A stretch of 13,275 bases of DNA, taken from positions 1 through 13,275 of the forward strand of contig DASCMO010000034.1 of the NCBI GenBank assembly GCA_036010965.1, given 5' to 3'. The position numbers and the translations under genes are program-made. The notes under the pieces are model-generated. The model was not told the origin of the DNA. It made no database searches and saw nothing but the letters and a program-made list of their open reading frames with translations. Of this stretch, positions 1 to 6,555 are shown piece by piece; the stretch's first letter is position 1; the number at the start of each line of letters is the position of its first letter. The DNA comes from GCA-2686265 sp036010965 (GTDB lineage Bacteria > Planctomycetota > UBA1135 > GCA-002686595).

Positions 1-128
1 GTCTCAAGAAGGACGCGGACCGCCTACGGACGATGGGGCGCGAGAACGTGAGCCTGCGCTATCGCGAGCGTGCGAGTGACGTGCAGAGCGGCGAGAACGG
101 CGTGGCCGCGGAGAGCGCAGGCTCCTAG
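1..128 (+). CDS. C-terminal end of an unidentified gene cut by the left edge
   Basis: An open frame enters from the left edge (first whole codon at base 3) and stops at TAG 126-128, giving 41 residues that begin LKKDADRLRTMGREN. Third codon positions are almost all G or C, like the real genes nearby, and the other two plus-strand frames stop earlier. The peptide is hydrophilic and rich in Arg, Lys, Glu and Asp, with a helix-like first part and a Gly/Ser/Ala-rich tail, as at many protein C-termini. No family can be recognised. It is convergent with the dnaE2-type gene. It could be chance open frame, since such frames are common at this GC content. Confidence 0.45.
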   Translation, partial: LKKDADRLRTMGRENVSLRYRERASDVQSGENGVAAESAGS

Positions 129-178
129 GAGCCCGTCAAGAGAGTCGCTCCGCGCCCTGACGGCTCCCTCCACGCCCC

Positions 179-197
179 GGCTCGGCGCCCGAGAGCC
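179..197 (+). terminator. Weak GC hairpin between convergent genes
   Basis: In the 121-bp gap between the end of the left partial gene and the end of the dnaE2-type gene there is a short inverted repeat, CTCGG-CGC-CCGAG, extended by GG/CC-type pairing with a bulge. Its position between two converging genes fits a bidirectional terminator. No T-run follows on either strand, so an intrinsic terminator is not established. Nothing else recognisable lies in this gap. Confidence 0.2.
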
Positions 198-249
198 TCG
201 CCGCATCCACCGCTTCGCCTGCGCCTTCAGGCACCGGCCCGGAGCGCCT

Positions 250-3200
250 TCACCAGATGCGCTCCACCTCCAGGCAGCAGGCGCCCAATTCGTTGCGGAC
301 GACTCCGCTCACGCACAGGGTCCCGAACTCCGTCAGGCGCTGTCCATCGCGCCGGTAGGTGTCGGGGAAGAGCACGGCTTCGGCCAGGCCGGTCTCGTCT
401 TCGAGGGTCACGAAGCGCATCCACTCAGCGCTCGCCGTACGCACGCGCCGCGTCGCGGCCGGCCAGCCGCGGAGGGTTACGCGTCCGCCCTCGAACTCGG
501 CCAGCTCAGCGCAGGCGATCACGCGCGCCGGACGCCGCCTTGCGGGTCGTAGCGGCAGCGCCGCGATGCGCTCGTCAGCGGGGCAGGGGAAGATCACCGT
601 GGGGTGGTCGCACACCGTCAGCCCCAGCAACTCGTACTCGAGCATCCCGCGTTCGGTGCGCGGCGTGTCCGGGAGCCCCGGCAGGGCGAGGGCCGGGAGC
701 TCGGGCTCGGGGAAGAGCGTCGCGCTCGCCCCGGGCGGCAGAGCGCTGTTCCCCAGACCCGGGCCCGGGCGCCAACCGCGGCTGCGGTCGCGGGCCGCAC
801 GGACGATCTCGTCGGTGCGCTGCTCGGGAGTCGACGTACAGGCGGCCAGGCGGGCCGAATCGAGGGCGGGCTCGCCGCCGTGGCGCCGCGGCGAGCGCTT
901 GATGGTCGTGCGCAGCAAGTGCAGGCGCCAGAGGAGTTCAGGGCGGGTGTGGTCGAAGGCGTCGAGGGCGCCGCACTGGATCAGGTGCCTGGCCTCATCG
1001 GTGTGGGCGCGGGCGCGGGTGAGGAAATCGGGCAAGGAGAGGAATGGGCCCTGCTCTTCGCGCGCGCGGCGGATCCCGTCGAGGGTGTCTTGCGAGAGGC
1101 CCTTCACCTGCCCGAGCCCGACGCGCAGAGCGGGCACGGCCGCAGGCCGTGTTCCGCGCCATTCGACCGTGAATCCGACGGCGCTGCGGTTGATGTCGGG
1201 GGGGAGGATCGCGACCCCCAGACGACGCGCTTCTTCCACGTACACGCGCCGCGCGTAGTAACCCGTTTCGCTGGCCAGGAAGGCGGTCAGGTAGACCGCG
1301 GGATGGTGGGTCTTGAGCCAGACGGTGCGGTAGGCGATGCGCCCGTAGGTCACCGCGTGGGCCTTGCAAAATGCGAAGGAGGCGAAGTTGCTCACCAGCT
1401 CCCAGACATGCTCGGCGTCCTCGCGCGCGACGCCACGGCCGAGGCAGCCGGCCATGAAGCGCTCGCAGAGAGGCTCGAGCTCGTCCGTGCGCCGCTTCTG
1501 CAGCGCCCGCCGCAGGAGGTCGGCTTCCGACAGCTCCATGCCGGCCAGGGTCGCGGCGACCTGCATCACGTCCTCCTGGTAGAGCATCACGCCCTGGCTC
1601 CGGCGCAGCACGTCGGCCAGGTCCGGGTGGGGCGGCGTGGCCTCCTCGAGGCCGCGGAAGCGGCGTATGTAGGCGTCCTTCATGCCTGAGCTCGCCGGTC
1701 CCGGGCGGATCAGAGCCACGGCCTCGATCACCGCGTCCATGTCGCGGGCGCCGGTCTGCTGCAGCAGGTTGCGCATGCCCGGGGACTCGACCTGGAAGCA
1801 GCCGATCGTGCGTCCCTCGCTCAGGGTGCGGCCCGTCTCCGAGTCGTTCTCGTCGATCGCCTCGAGGTCCACCTCGATCCCGCCTTCCCGCAGCATGCGC
1901 AGTCCGTCATCCAGCACGGTCAGGGCGCGGTTGCCGAGCAGGTCCATCTTCACCAGCCCGATGGCCTCGACCGCGTCCTTGTCGAGCTGGGTCGTGATCA
2001 CGCCCTTGGCGGCGCGCTGGCAGGCGACGAAGTCGGTGATCGGGCCGGGAGAGACGACGAGGCCGCCGGGATGTAGGCCGAAGTGGCGCGGCACGCCGAG
2101 CAGGGAGGGCGCGGTGTCGAGGACCCGCGCCCAGCGCTCGTCACCGAAGGGGAAGTCGCGCGCCTCGGGGGTGGCGCGCAGGGCGCCGCGGAGATCTCCG
2201 TCGGGGACGTGGTGGGGCAGCACCCGTGACCAGCGCTGGAGCTCGGCCGGCGGGAGGCCCTCGGCCAGGGCCACCTCGCGCACGGCGGCGCGCGGTCCGA
2301 AGGTGTTCACAGTCGAGATCATCGCCGTGCGCTGGGGACCGAAGAGCTCGTAGACATGCTCGATGATCTCGTCCCGCCGCCGCCAGCAGAAGTCCAGGTC
2401 GATGTCGGGACGGTCGCTGCGCGCGGGGTTGAGGAAGCGCTCGAAGATCAACTCGTAGCGCAGCGGGTCGGCGTCGGTCAGGGCCAAGCTGTAAGCCACC
2501 AGGCTGTCGGCGGCCGAGCCGCGCCCGACGCACGGGATGCCCTCGGCGCGAGCGTGGTCGGCGATGCGCTTGACGAGCAGGAAGTAGGGCGCGAAGCCCA
2601 GGCGCTCGATGGTGGAGAGCTCGTGATCGAGGCGCCCGAGGACCTCCGGCCGCAGGGGACGATAGCGCCGCCGCGCGCCCTCGAAGGCGAGCCGGCACAG
2701 CTGCGAGTAGGCGGTCTCTCCCGGCTCCAGGTCGATCTTGGGGAAGAAGACCTCCGTCGTGGGAGGGACGTGACGGCAGCGCTCGGCCACGGCGAGGGTG
2801 CGGGCCACCATGGGCGGGACGCCCGCGGGAGCGTCGATCGGCCAGGGGCCGGGGACGTCCGGAAGATCGGCGTAGAGGGCGTTCATCTCGGCCGGCGCGA
2901 GCAGGTGCGCGGGCTGCTCGGCCAGCCACTCGGCGGGCAGGTCGCAGAGCAGGGCGTTGTGCTTGATCGCCGCGCGCACCCGGCCCGCGGCGGCTCCCGC
3001 CGGCGCGACGTGGTACACGTCCGTGACCGCGAGGGTGGCGAAGCCCGTGGCGCGCGCCGCGTCGATCAGCTCGCGCGCCGGGACGCAGCGCGCCGGGGGG
3101 GACGTCTTGGGCGATGCGGGCCACTCGCTCGGTTCGGAACCTTGCGTCGCTTCAGGCGCGTTGCGCCGCACCGGCGCGAGGTGGGTGTTGCGCGTGCGCC

Positions 3201-3717
3201 GCGGACGCGCCTGGCGCGGGCCGCCGAGCGCTGCCGGAGAGATGGCCGCCAGCACCTGGTCGGGGGACAGGCGACCCATCAAACCCACGAGCAGGCGCGG
3301 GTGATCGGCCAGGAAGATCAGTCCTTCGCTGTGCTCGACCGCCGCGTGGACCAGGTCGAAATCCCCTTCGGTGGCGTCCGGCGCCGGGCCCGCACCCGGG
3401 TCGAACCCGAGCCGGCGCGCCGAGGCGAGCCGCAGCAGGTTGCGATAGCCGCGCCGGTCGCGGACCAGAGCCACCAGACGGCCCGGCGCCCCGCGCGGGT
3501 CGGAGAGCTCGGCGGCGACGATCGGGCGCACACCGCAGGCGCGAGCCGCCTTCAGGAAGTCCACCAGGGCGGCGGTCGAATCGACGTCCGCCAGGGCCAG
3601 GGCGCCGATCCCGAGCTGGCGCGCGCGCGCACACAGTTCGGCGGGGGAGTCGACTCCGGTCAGCAGGGAGTGGTGCCCGTGGACCCGCAGGGGGACGTAC
3701 GTCGTGGAGTGCGCCAA
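250..3717 (-). CDS. dnaE2: DnaE2-type error-prone DNA polymerase III alpha subunit
   Basis: C-family replicative-type polymerase of 1155 residues that probably extends primers across damaged DNA as partner of the Y-family polymerase just upstream. Domains in order: PHP (about 1-260), catalytic core with GRGSAADS near 398-405, PDIDLDF at 437-443 (Asp438 and Asp440) and KMDLLG with the third Asp at 592, HhH region with GLGQVKGLS near 867, and an OB-fold in the last 90 residues ending in LEVERIW. LGLTVCDHP near 1031 and the lack of a long tau-binding tail point to DnaE2 rather than DnaE1. The usual PHP metal-binding positions look altered (PLRVHGH, LADVD, TDVYH). Residues 165-210 form a Pro/Arg/Ser-rich insertion. 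The start is TTG with a G-rich stretch about seven bases upstream; no ATG or GTG lies between it and the upstream in-frame stop. It begins 31 bp after the Y-polymerase stop, so one transcript is likely. Assignment as a C-family polymerase is firm; the DnaE2 subtype is a strong inference. Confidence 0.93.
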   Translation of the reverse strand: MAHSTTYVPLRVHGHHSLLTGVDSPAELCARARQLGIGALALADVDSTAALVDFLKAARACGVRPIVAAELSDPRGAPGRLVALVRDRRGYRNLLRLASARRLGFDPGAGPAPDATEGDFDLVHAAVEHSEGLIFLADHPRLLVGLMGRLSPDQVLAAISPAALGGPRQARPRRTRNTHLAPVRRNAPEATQGSEPSEWPASPKTSPPARCVPARELIDAARATGFATLAVTDVYHVAPAGAAAGRVRAAIKHNALLCDLPAEWLAEQPAHLLAPAEMNALYADLPDVPGPWPIDAPAGVPPMVARTLAVAERCRHVPPTTEVFFPKIDLEPGETAYSQLCRLAFEGARRRYRPLRPEVLGRLDHELSTIERLGFAPYFLLVKRIADHARAEGIPCVGRGSAADSLVAYSLALTDADPLRYELIFERFLNPARSDRPDIDLDFCWRRRDEIIEHVYELFGPQRTAMISTVNTFGPRAAVREVALAEGLPPAELQRWSRVLPHHVPDGDLRGALRATPEARDFPFGDERWARVLDTAPSLLGVPRHFGLHPGGLVVSPGPITDFVACQRAAKGVITTQLDKDAVEAIGLVKMDLLGNRALTVLDDGLRMLREGGIEVDLEAIDENDSETGRTLSEGRTIGCFQVESPGMRNLLQQTGARDMDAVIEAVALIRPGPASSGMKDAYIRRFRGLEEATPPHPDLADVLRRSQGVMLYQEDVMQVAATLAGMELSEADLLRRALQKRRTDELEPLCERFMAGCLGRGVAREDAEHVWELVSNFASFAFCKAHAVTYGRIAYRTVWLKTHHPAVYLTAFLASETGYYARRVYVEEARRLGVAILPPDINRSAVGFTVEWRGTRPAAVPALRVGLGQVKGLSQDTLDGIRRAREEQGPFLSLPDFLTRARAHTDEARHLIQCGALDAFDHTRPELLWRLHLLRTTIKRSPRRHGGEPALDSARLAACTSTPEQRTDEIVRAARDRSRGWRPGPGLGNSALPPGASATLFPEPELPALALPGLPDTPRTERGMLEYELLGLTVCDHPTVIFPCPADERIAALPLRPARRRPARVIACAELAEFEGGRVTLRGWPAATRRVRTASAEWMRFVTLEDETGLAEAVLFPDTYRRDGQRLTEFGTLCVSGVVRNELGACCLEVERIW

Positions 3718-3748
3718 GGAGCTGCCCCCGTTTCTGGTGCGGGGCGCT

Positions 3749-5143
3749 TCACTGGTTCAAAGACGGCGTTCGCAGGCGAAAACCGTCCGCTTCGAGCTCG
3801 CAGGTCTCCGTCAGGGGGAAGCTCCCGCCGCGCAGGACGCGACCGAAGCCGAGCCGCGCGCGCAGGGCGTCGAGGGCGCGGTCGAGGCGCCGCTGGCGGT
3901 CACCGCGACTGCCGCGGGCGCCGCCGAGGTCGCGGTCGCCGTCGGGTGTGGAGAAGAGCGAACCCTGCCAGCCGGCGCTGGGGGACAGGCCGAGCAGGGT
4001 GAGTCCGACGCGGCGGGTCAGGGCGCGCCGACGGGGGAGGGAGCGGAAGAGCGCTCGCGCGTGGCGCCAGATCGCGTCGGTGGAGTCATCGGGGTGTTCG
4101 AGTGCCTGGCGTCGGTGGTGGTGGCCGCCCTCGTCCGCCCCGCGCGCGCGGCGTCGGGCCGCCGGCGGCCGGGTGTCGACGTAGGTGACGCTGACCGCCG
4201 CCGAGCCCACCTGCAGGCCGTGGGAGCGCAGCCGGTGGCTGGCGCGCTCGACGAGGTAGCAGAGCATGGCCTCGACCCGCGTCCGCTCGCCCTCCTCGGG
4301 CTCGAAGGTGCTGACGCGCTGGATCGAGCGCGGCAGGCGCAGGCGCACCAACCCCTCCCCGTTGTCGTCATCGAGCAGTTCGTAGGTCGCCTCGACGGGA
4401 TCGTGATCGATCCCGCGCGCGCGGTCGTGGAGCACGAGACCCGCAGAACCGAAGCTGGCGAAGAGGACCTCGCGCGAGGCCTGCACCAGGTCGCCGGCGG
4501 TGCGCACGGCGAACTGATCGAGCAGGCGCTGCGTGGCGTGGCCGACTCCCGGAAGGTAGTGGACCGGCAGGGAGCGCAGGAAGCGTCGCTCGAAGCCGGG
4601 CAGGATCTCGGCCACGCCGCCGGGCTTGGCCAGCATGCCGGCCAAACGCGCCACGGTGCGGTTGGTGGCGACGCCGATGGTGAGCGGCAGGCCGACCTGG
4701 GCGCCGACCTCCGCGCGCAGGCGCTCGGCCGTGGCGAAGGCTGGGCCGCAGAGGCGTGCGCAGCCCGTGAGATCGACGAAGAAGTCGTCGATCGAGACCT
4801 CCTCGACCGCCGGCGAGTAGCGCAGGGCGACCCTCGCCACCGCGCGCCGCAGGCGGTTAGCCGCCTGGGCGTCCCCGCGCCGGAAGAGGGCCTCGGGGCA
4901 ACGGCGCGCGGCCTCGGCCAGGAGCATCCCCGGCCGCACCCCGCGGGCGCGCACGTCGTAGGTGCACGACATGACCAGGTTGCGCTCGCCGGGCAGCCCC
5001 CCGATCACCAGCGGGCGGCCGCGCAGCTCTGGGTGCACCACCTGCTCGACCGAGGCCAGAAAGGCGTCGACGTCCAGGTGCAGGATGCGCCGTAGCGGGG
5101 GGGTAGGGGGAGGGAGATCGAGAGGTGACGGGCGGTTGGACAC
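3749..5143 (-). CDS. Y-family DNA polymerase (DinB/ImuB-like), translesion synthesis
   Basis: Translesion polymerase of 464 residues. Motifs seen: LHLDVDAFLASVEQ at 21-34 (first metal-binding Asp24), YDVRARGVRPGM at 62-73, EEVSIDDFFVDLTG at 114-127, and IGVATNRTVARLA at 156-168 followed by the helix-hairpin-helix thumb region (LPGVGHATQRLL, 197-208). QGSLF at 393-397 matches a beta-clamp-binding motif. Two active-site positions are unusual: Leu29 where DinB has the aromatic steric gate, and Asp120 where DinB has the second catalytic Glu. Asp24 and Asp119 are kept, unlike catalytically dead ImuB proteins. Residues 325-353, in the little-finger domain, hold an Arg/His-rich insertion. The start is GTG with GGAGG five bases upstream. 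It is the first of two genes, with the DnaE2-type gene 31 bp downstream. Whether to call it dinB or imuB is open, so no symbol is given. Confidence 0.93.
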   Translation of the reverse strand: MSNRPSPLDLPPPTPPLRRILHLDVDAFLASVEQVVHPELRGRPLVIGGLPGERNLVMSCTYDVRARGVRPGMLLAEAARRCPEALFRRGDAQAANRLRRAVARVALRYSPAVEEVSIDDFFVDLTGCARLCGPAFATAERLRAEVGAQVGLPLTIGVATNRTVARLAGMLAKPGGVAEILPGFERRFLRSLPVHYLPGVGHATQRLLDQFAVRTAGDLVQASREVLFASFGSAGLVLHDRARGIDHDPVEATYELLDDDNGEGLVRLRLPRSIQRVSTFEPEEGERTRVEAMLCYLVERASHRLRSHGLQVGSAAVSVTYVDTRPPAARRRARGADEGGHHHRRQALEHPDDSTDAIWRHARALFRSLPRRRALTRRVGLTLLGLSPSAGWQGSLFSTPDGDRDLGGARGSRGDRQRRLDRALDALRARLGFGRVLRGGSFPLTETCELEADGFRLRTPSLNQ

Positions 5144-5153
5144 GGAGGCCTCC
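5144..5153 (-). promoter_or_regulatory. Ribosome binding site of the Y-polymerase, within a palindrome
   Basis: Immediately before the GTG start the minus strand reads GGAGGCCTCC, a perfect 10-bp palindrome. Its first half is a strong Shine-Dalgarno sequence at five-base spacing, which fixes the GTG start. The second half could pair only with another copy of the site, as the palindrome has no loop. Confidence 0.6.
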
Positions 5154-5159
5154 GCCTAT

Positions 5160-5178
5160 ACCCTAACGGAACCCTAAC
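5160..5178 (-). promoter_or_regulatory. Tandem GTTAGGGT repeat, candidate operator of the polymerase operon
   Basis: On the minus strand two identical octamers, GTTAGGGT, are separated by TCC, so they repeat with an 11-bp period, about one helical turn. They end 17 bases before the GTG start of the Y-polymerase and adjoin a TATAGG that could act as a -10 element. The layout GTTA-N7-GTTA has the geometry of the alphaproteobacterial LexA box GTTC-N7-GTTC. An inverted pair, ACCTG-N5-CAGGT, abuts it at 5177-5191. Role as an operator is inferred from position and geometry only. Confidence 0.4.
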
Positions 5179-5191
5179 CTGAGGTCCAGGT

Positions 5192-5215
5192 GCCGGGCGG
5201 GAGAGTTTTCCCGGC
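5192..5215 (-). terminator. Hairpin just after the HEAT-repeat gene
   Basis: A perfect 6-bp stem (GCCGGG/CCCGGC) with a 12-base loop starts three bases after the TGA of the HEAT-repeat gene. It could end or attenuate transcription between that gene and the polymerase operon, or act as a 3' stabiliser. The four A residues are in the loop on the minus strand and no U-run follows, so it is not a textbook intrinsic terminator. Confidence 0.3.
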
Positions 5216-5217
5216 CC

Positions 5218-6486
5218 TCAGCGCGCGTCCGTGACCGGCGGGCGCAAGCGGGCCTGCCACGGGCTGCGGTTGCGCCGCCACCATTCCTCCCAGGCGCGGG
5301 CCGTGCGGCCCGGTCGCTCGCCGGTCAAGCGCTCGAGGGAGGTGCGGATCACCCGGCTGTGGGTTGCGAAGGAGACCTCGGAGACGCTGATCACGCCGAC
5401 ATCGAGCACGGCGCCCTCGATCAGGGTGTTGATCTGGGGATCGGCGACGGCGGCGGCCAGGGCCACCTCTACGTCGAAGTCCTGCACGTAGGAGACCTGG
5501 CTGCCAATGAAGAGGTGAGCGTGGGGGACGCGGCCCGCGCCCGTTCCCCTCCTCGCCGCCGCCGCGAGGGCGCCCATCAGGGGTTCGACGCCGGCGGCCA
5601 GGCCCACCTGACCGAGGGCCTCGGCGGCCTGCAGTTGCACGCGCCCCCGCTCGCTGCCCAGGGCGCGCACCAGGGGCGCGAGGACCGCCGTGGATCCGCT
5701 CGCCCCCAGGGCGCGGCTTGCGTGGTGCCGCACCTCGGTCGAGCGATCGAGGACGGCGTGGGTGCACAGCGCCTTGAGCCGCTCACCTGGAAGCAGGCGC
5801 CCGATGGCCTGGGCGGCGAAGGAGCGACGGCGTGGTGAGCTGTGGCCCAGCTCTAGCGCCAGCTCGGCGCCCAGGGTCTCGCGATCGGTGACGCGGCCCA
5901 GCTCGGCGATCGCAAGCTCGCGCGCCGCAAGGCCGCGCTGGGCGCCCCAGACGCTCAGCGTCGCCCGCGCCGCCGCGCGTTCTTCTGCGGGCACTTCCAG
6001 GTTGGGCAAGGCGACGAGGTCGCGTCGTCTCAAGAGGGCCAGGGCGTGTTCGTCGTGGGGTCGGTCCTCGAGCAGAGCGTCGAGGTGTTCGAAGGCCTCG
6101 CGCACCAGCCCATTCGCGATCATCCACTGCGCCAGACCGGCGCGGGCGGCAGGGACCTCTGATTCCGCCAGGGACGCGCGGTGCTTGTCGAGCAGGCGCA
6201 GCACGTCCCGCTCCAGGGCCGCGCGTGCGACGGCTCCTCGCGGCAGGGCGTGCCACTCGTTGCCGGTACTCCGTACTTCCCAGTGCCCCTCGCGTTCGCG
6301 TGCGACGGCTCGCAGGGGCCTGCCGCCGTGCAGGTAGAGGATGCGCTTGCGCTCCCCCGGATCCTCGTCGTCCCAGACGTTCGCCTCGCGGTTGGCGGGG
6401 ACTTGCGCTGGGGCGATGCCGGCGTCCGCGGCCGGATGGGCGGCGGGGACGAGCACGACGAGGATGGCGTGGATGAACTCGAGCAT
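5218..6486 (-). CDS. Exported HEAT-repeat protein of unknown function
   Basis: The protein has 422 residues. Its N-terminus (MLEFIHAILVVLVPAAHPAA) is a probable signal peptide, although it has no Lys or Arg ahead of the hydrophobic run, so a short membrane anchor is also possible. Residues about 95-190 are helical. Residues about 200-310 hold HEAT-like repeats, for example EVRHHASRALGASGSTAVLAPLVRAL (251-276) and the following RVQLQAAEALGQVGLAAGVEPLM, each a paired-helix unit. A segment after them (PHAHLFIGSQ, 321-330, then SYVQDFDVEVALA) is not repeat-like and may be a family-specific core. The C-terminus carries WEEWWRRNRSPW. HEAT repeats usually bind proteins, and nothing enzymatic is visible. 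The ATG is preceded by AGGTGGA about eight bases upstream. It lies 69 bp after the antiporter gene and 74 bp before the Y-polymerase, on the same strand; with an export signal it is unlikely to work directly with the polymerases. Function unknown. Confidence 0.8.
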   Translation of the reverse strand: MLEFIHAILVVLVPAAHPAADAGIAPAQVPANREANVWDDEDPGERKRILYLHGGRPLRAVAREREGHWEVRSTGNEWHALPRGAVARAALERDVLRLLDKHRASLAESEVPAARAGLAQWMIANGLVREAFEHLDALLEDRPHDEHALALLRRRDLVALPNLEVPAEERAAARATLSVWGAQRGLAARELAIAELGRVTDRETLGAELALELGHSSPRRRSFAAQAIGRLLPGERLKALCTHAVLDRSTEVRHHASRALGASGSTAVLAPLVRALGSERGRVQLQAAEALGQVGLAAGVEPLMGALAAAARRGTGAGRVPHAHLFIGSQVSYVQDFDVEVALAAAVADPQINTLIEGAVLDVGVISVSEVSFATHSRVIRTSLERLTGERPGRTARAWEEWWRRNRSPWQARLRPPVTDAR

Positions 6487-6555
6487 GGCGGAACTTCCAC
6501 CTACCGTAGGGCCGGCCGGCGCGCCCGATACGATGCCCGCGCTCTTTTTCCCCGT

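Noticed and set aside
120..133. 14-bp perfect palindrome GGCTCCTAGGAGCC containing the stop codon of the left partial gene
   Set aside because: It has no loop and no following T-run, so it is a poor terminator; a chance occurrence or unknown binding site cannot be told apart.
2356..4002. Plus-strand open frame of 548 residues across the dnaE2 and Y-polymerase genes
   Set aside because: It lies antisense to two well-supported polymerases, spans their junction and has no recognisable motif.
6500..6510. Small palindrome CCTAC-C-GTAGG before the HEAT-repeat gene as an operator
   Set aside because: Only five bases per arm, a single copy, and partly overlapping the likely ribosome site; not enough to call.
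6510..6525. Abutting GGCCGGCC and GGCGCGCC, which look like a rare-cutter (FseI-AscI) linker and cloning scar
   Set aside because: Both are pure G/C octamers, likely by chance in DNA of this composition, and flanking sequence continues normally between two natural genes.
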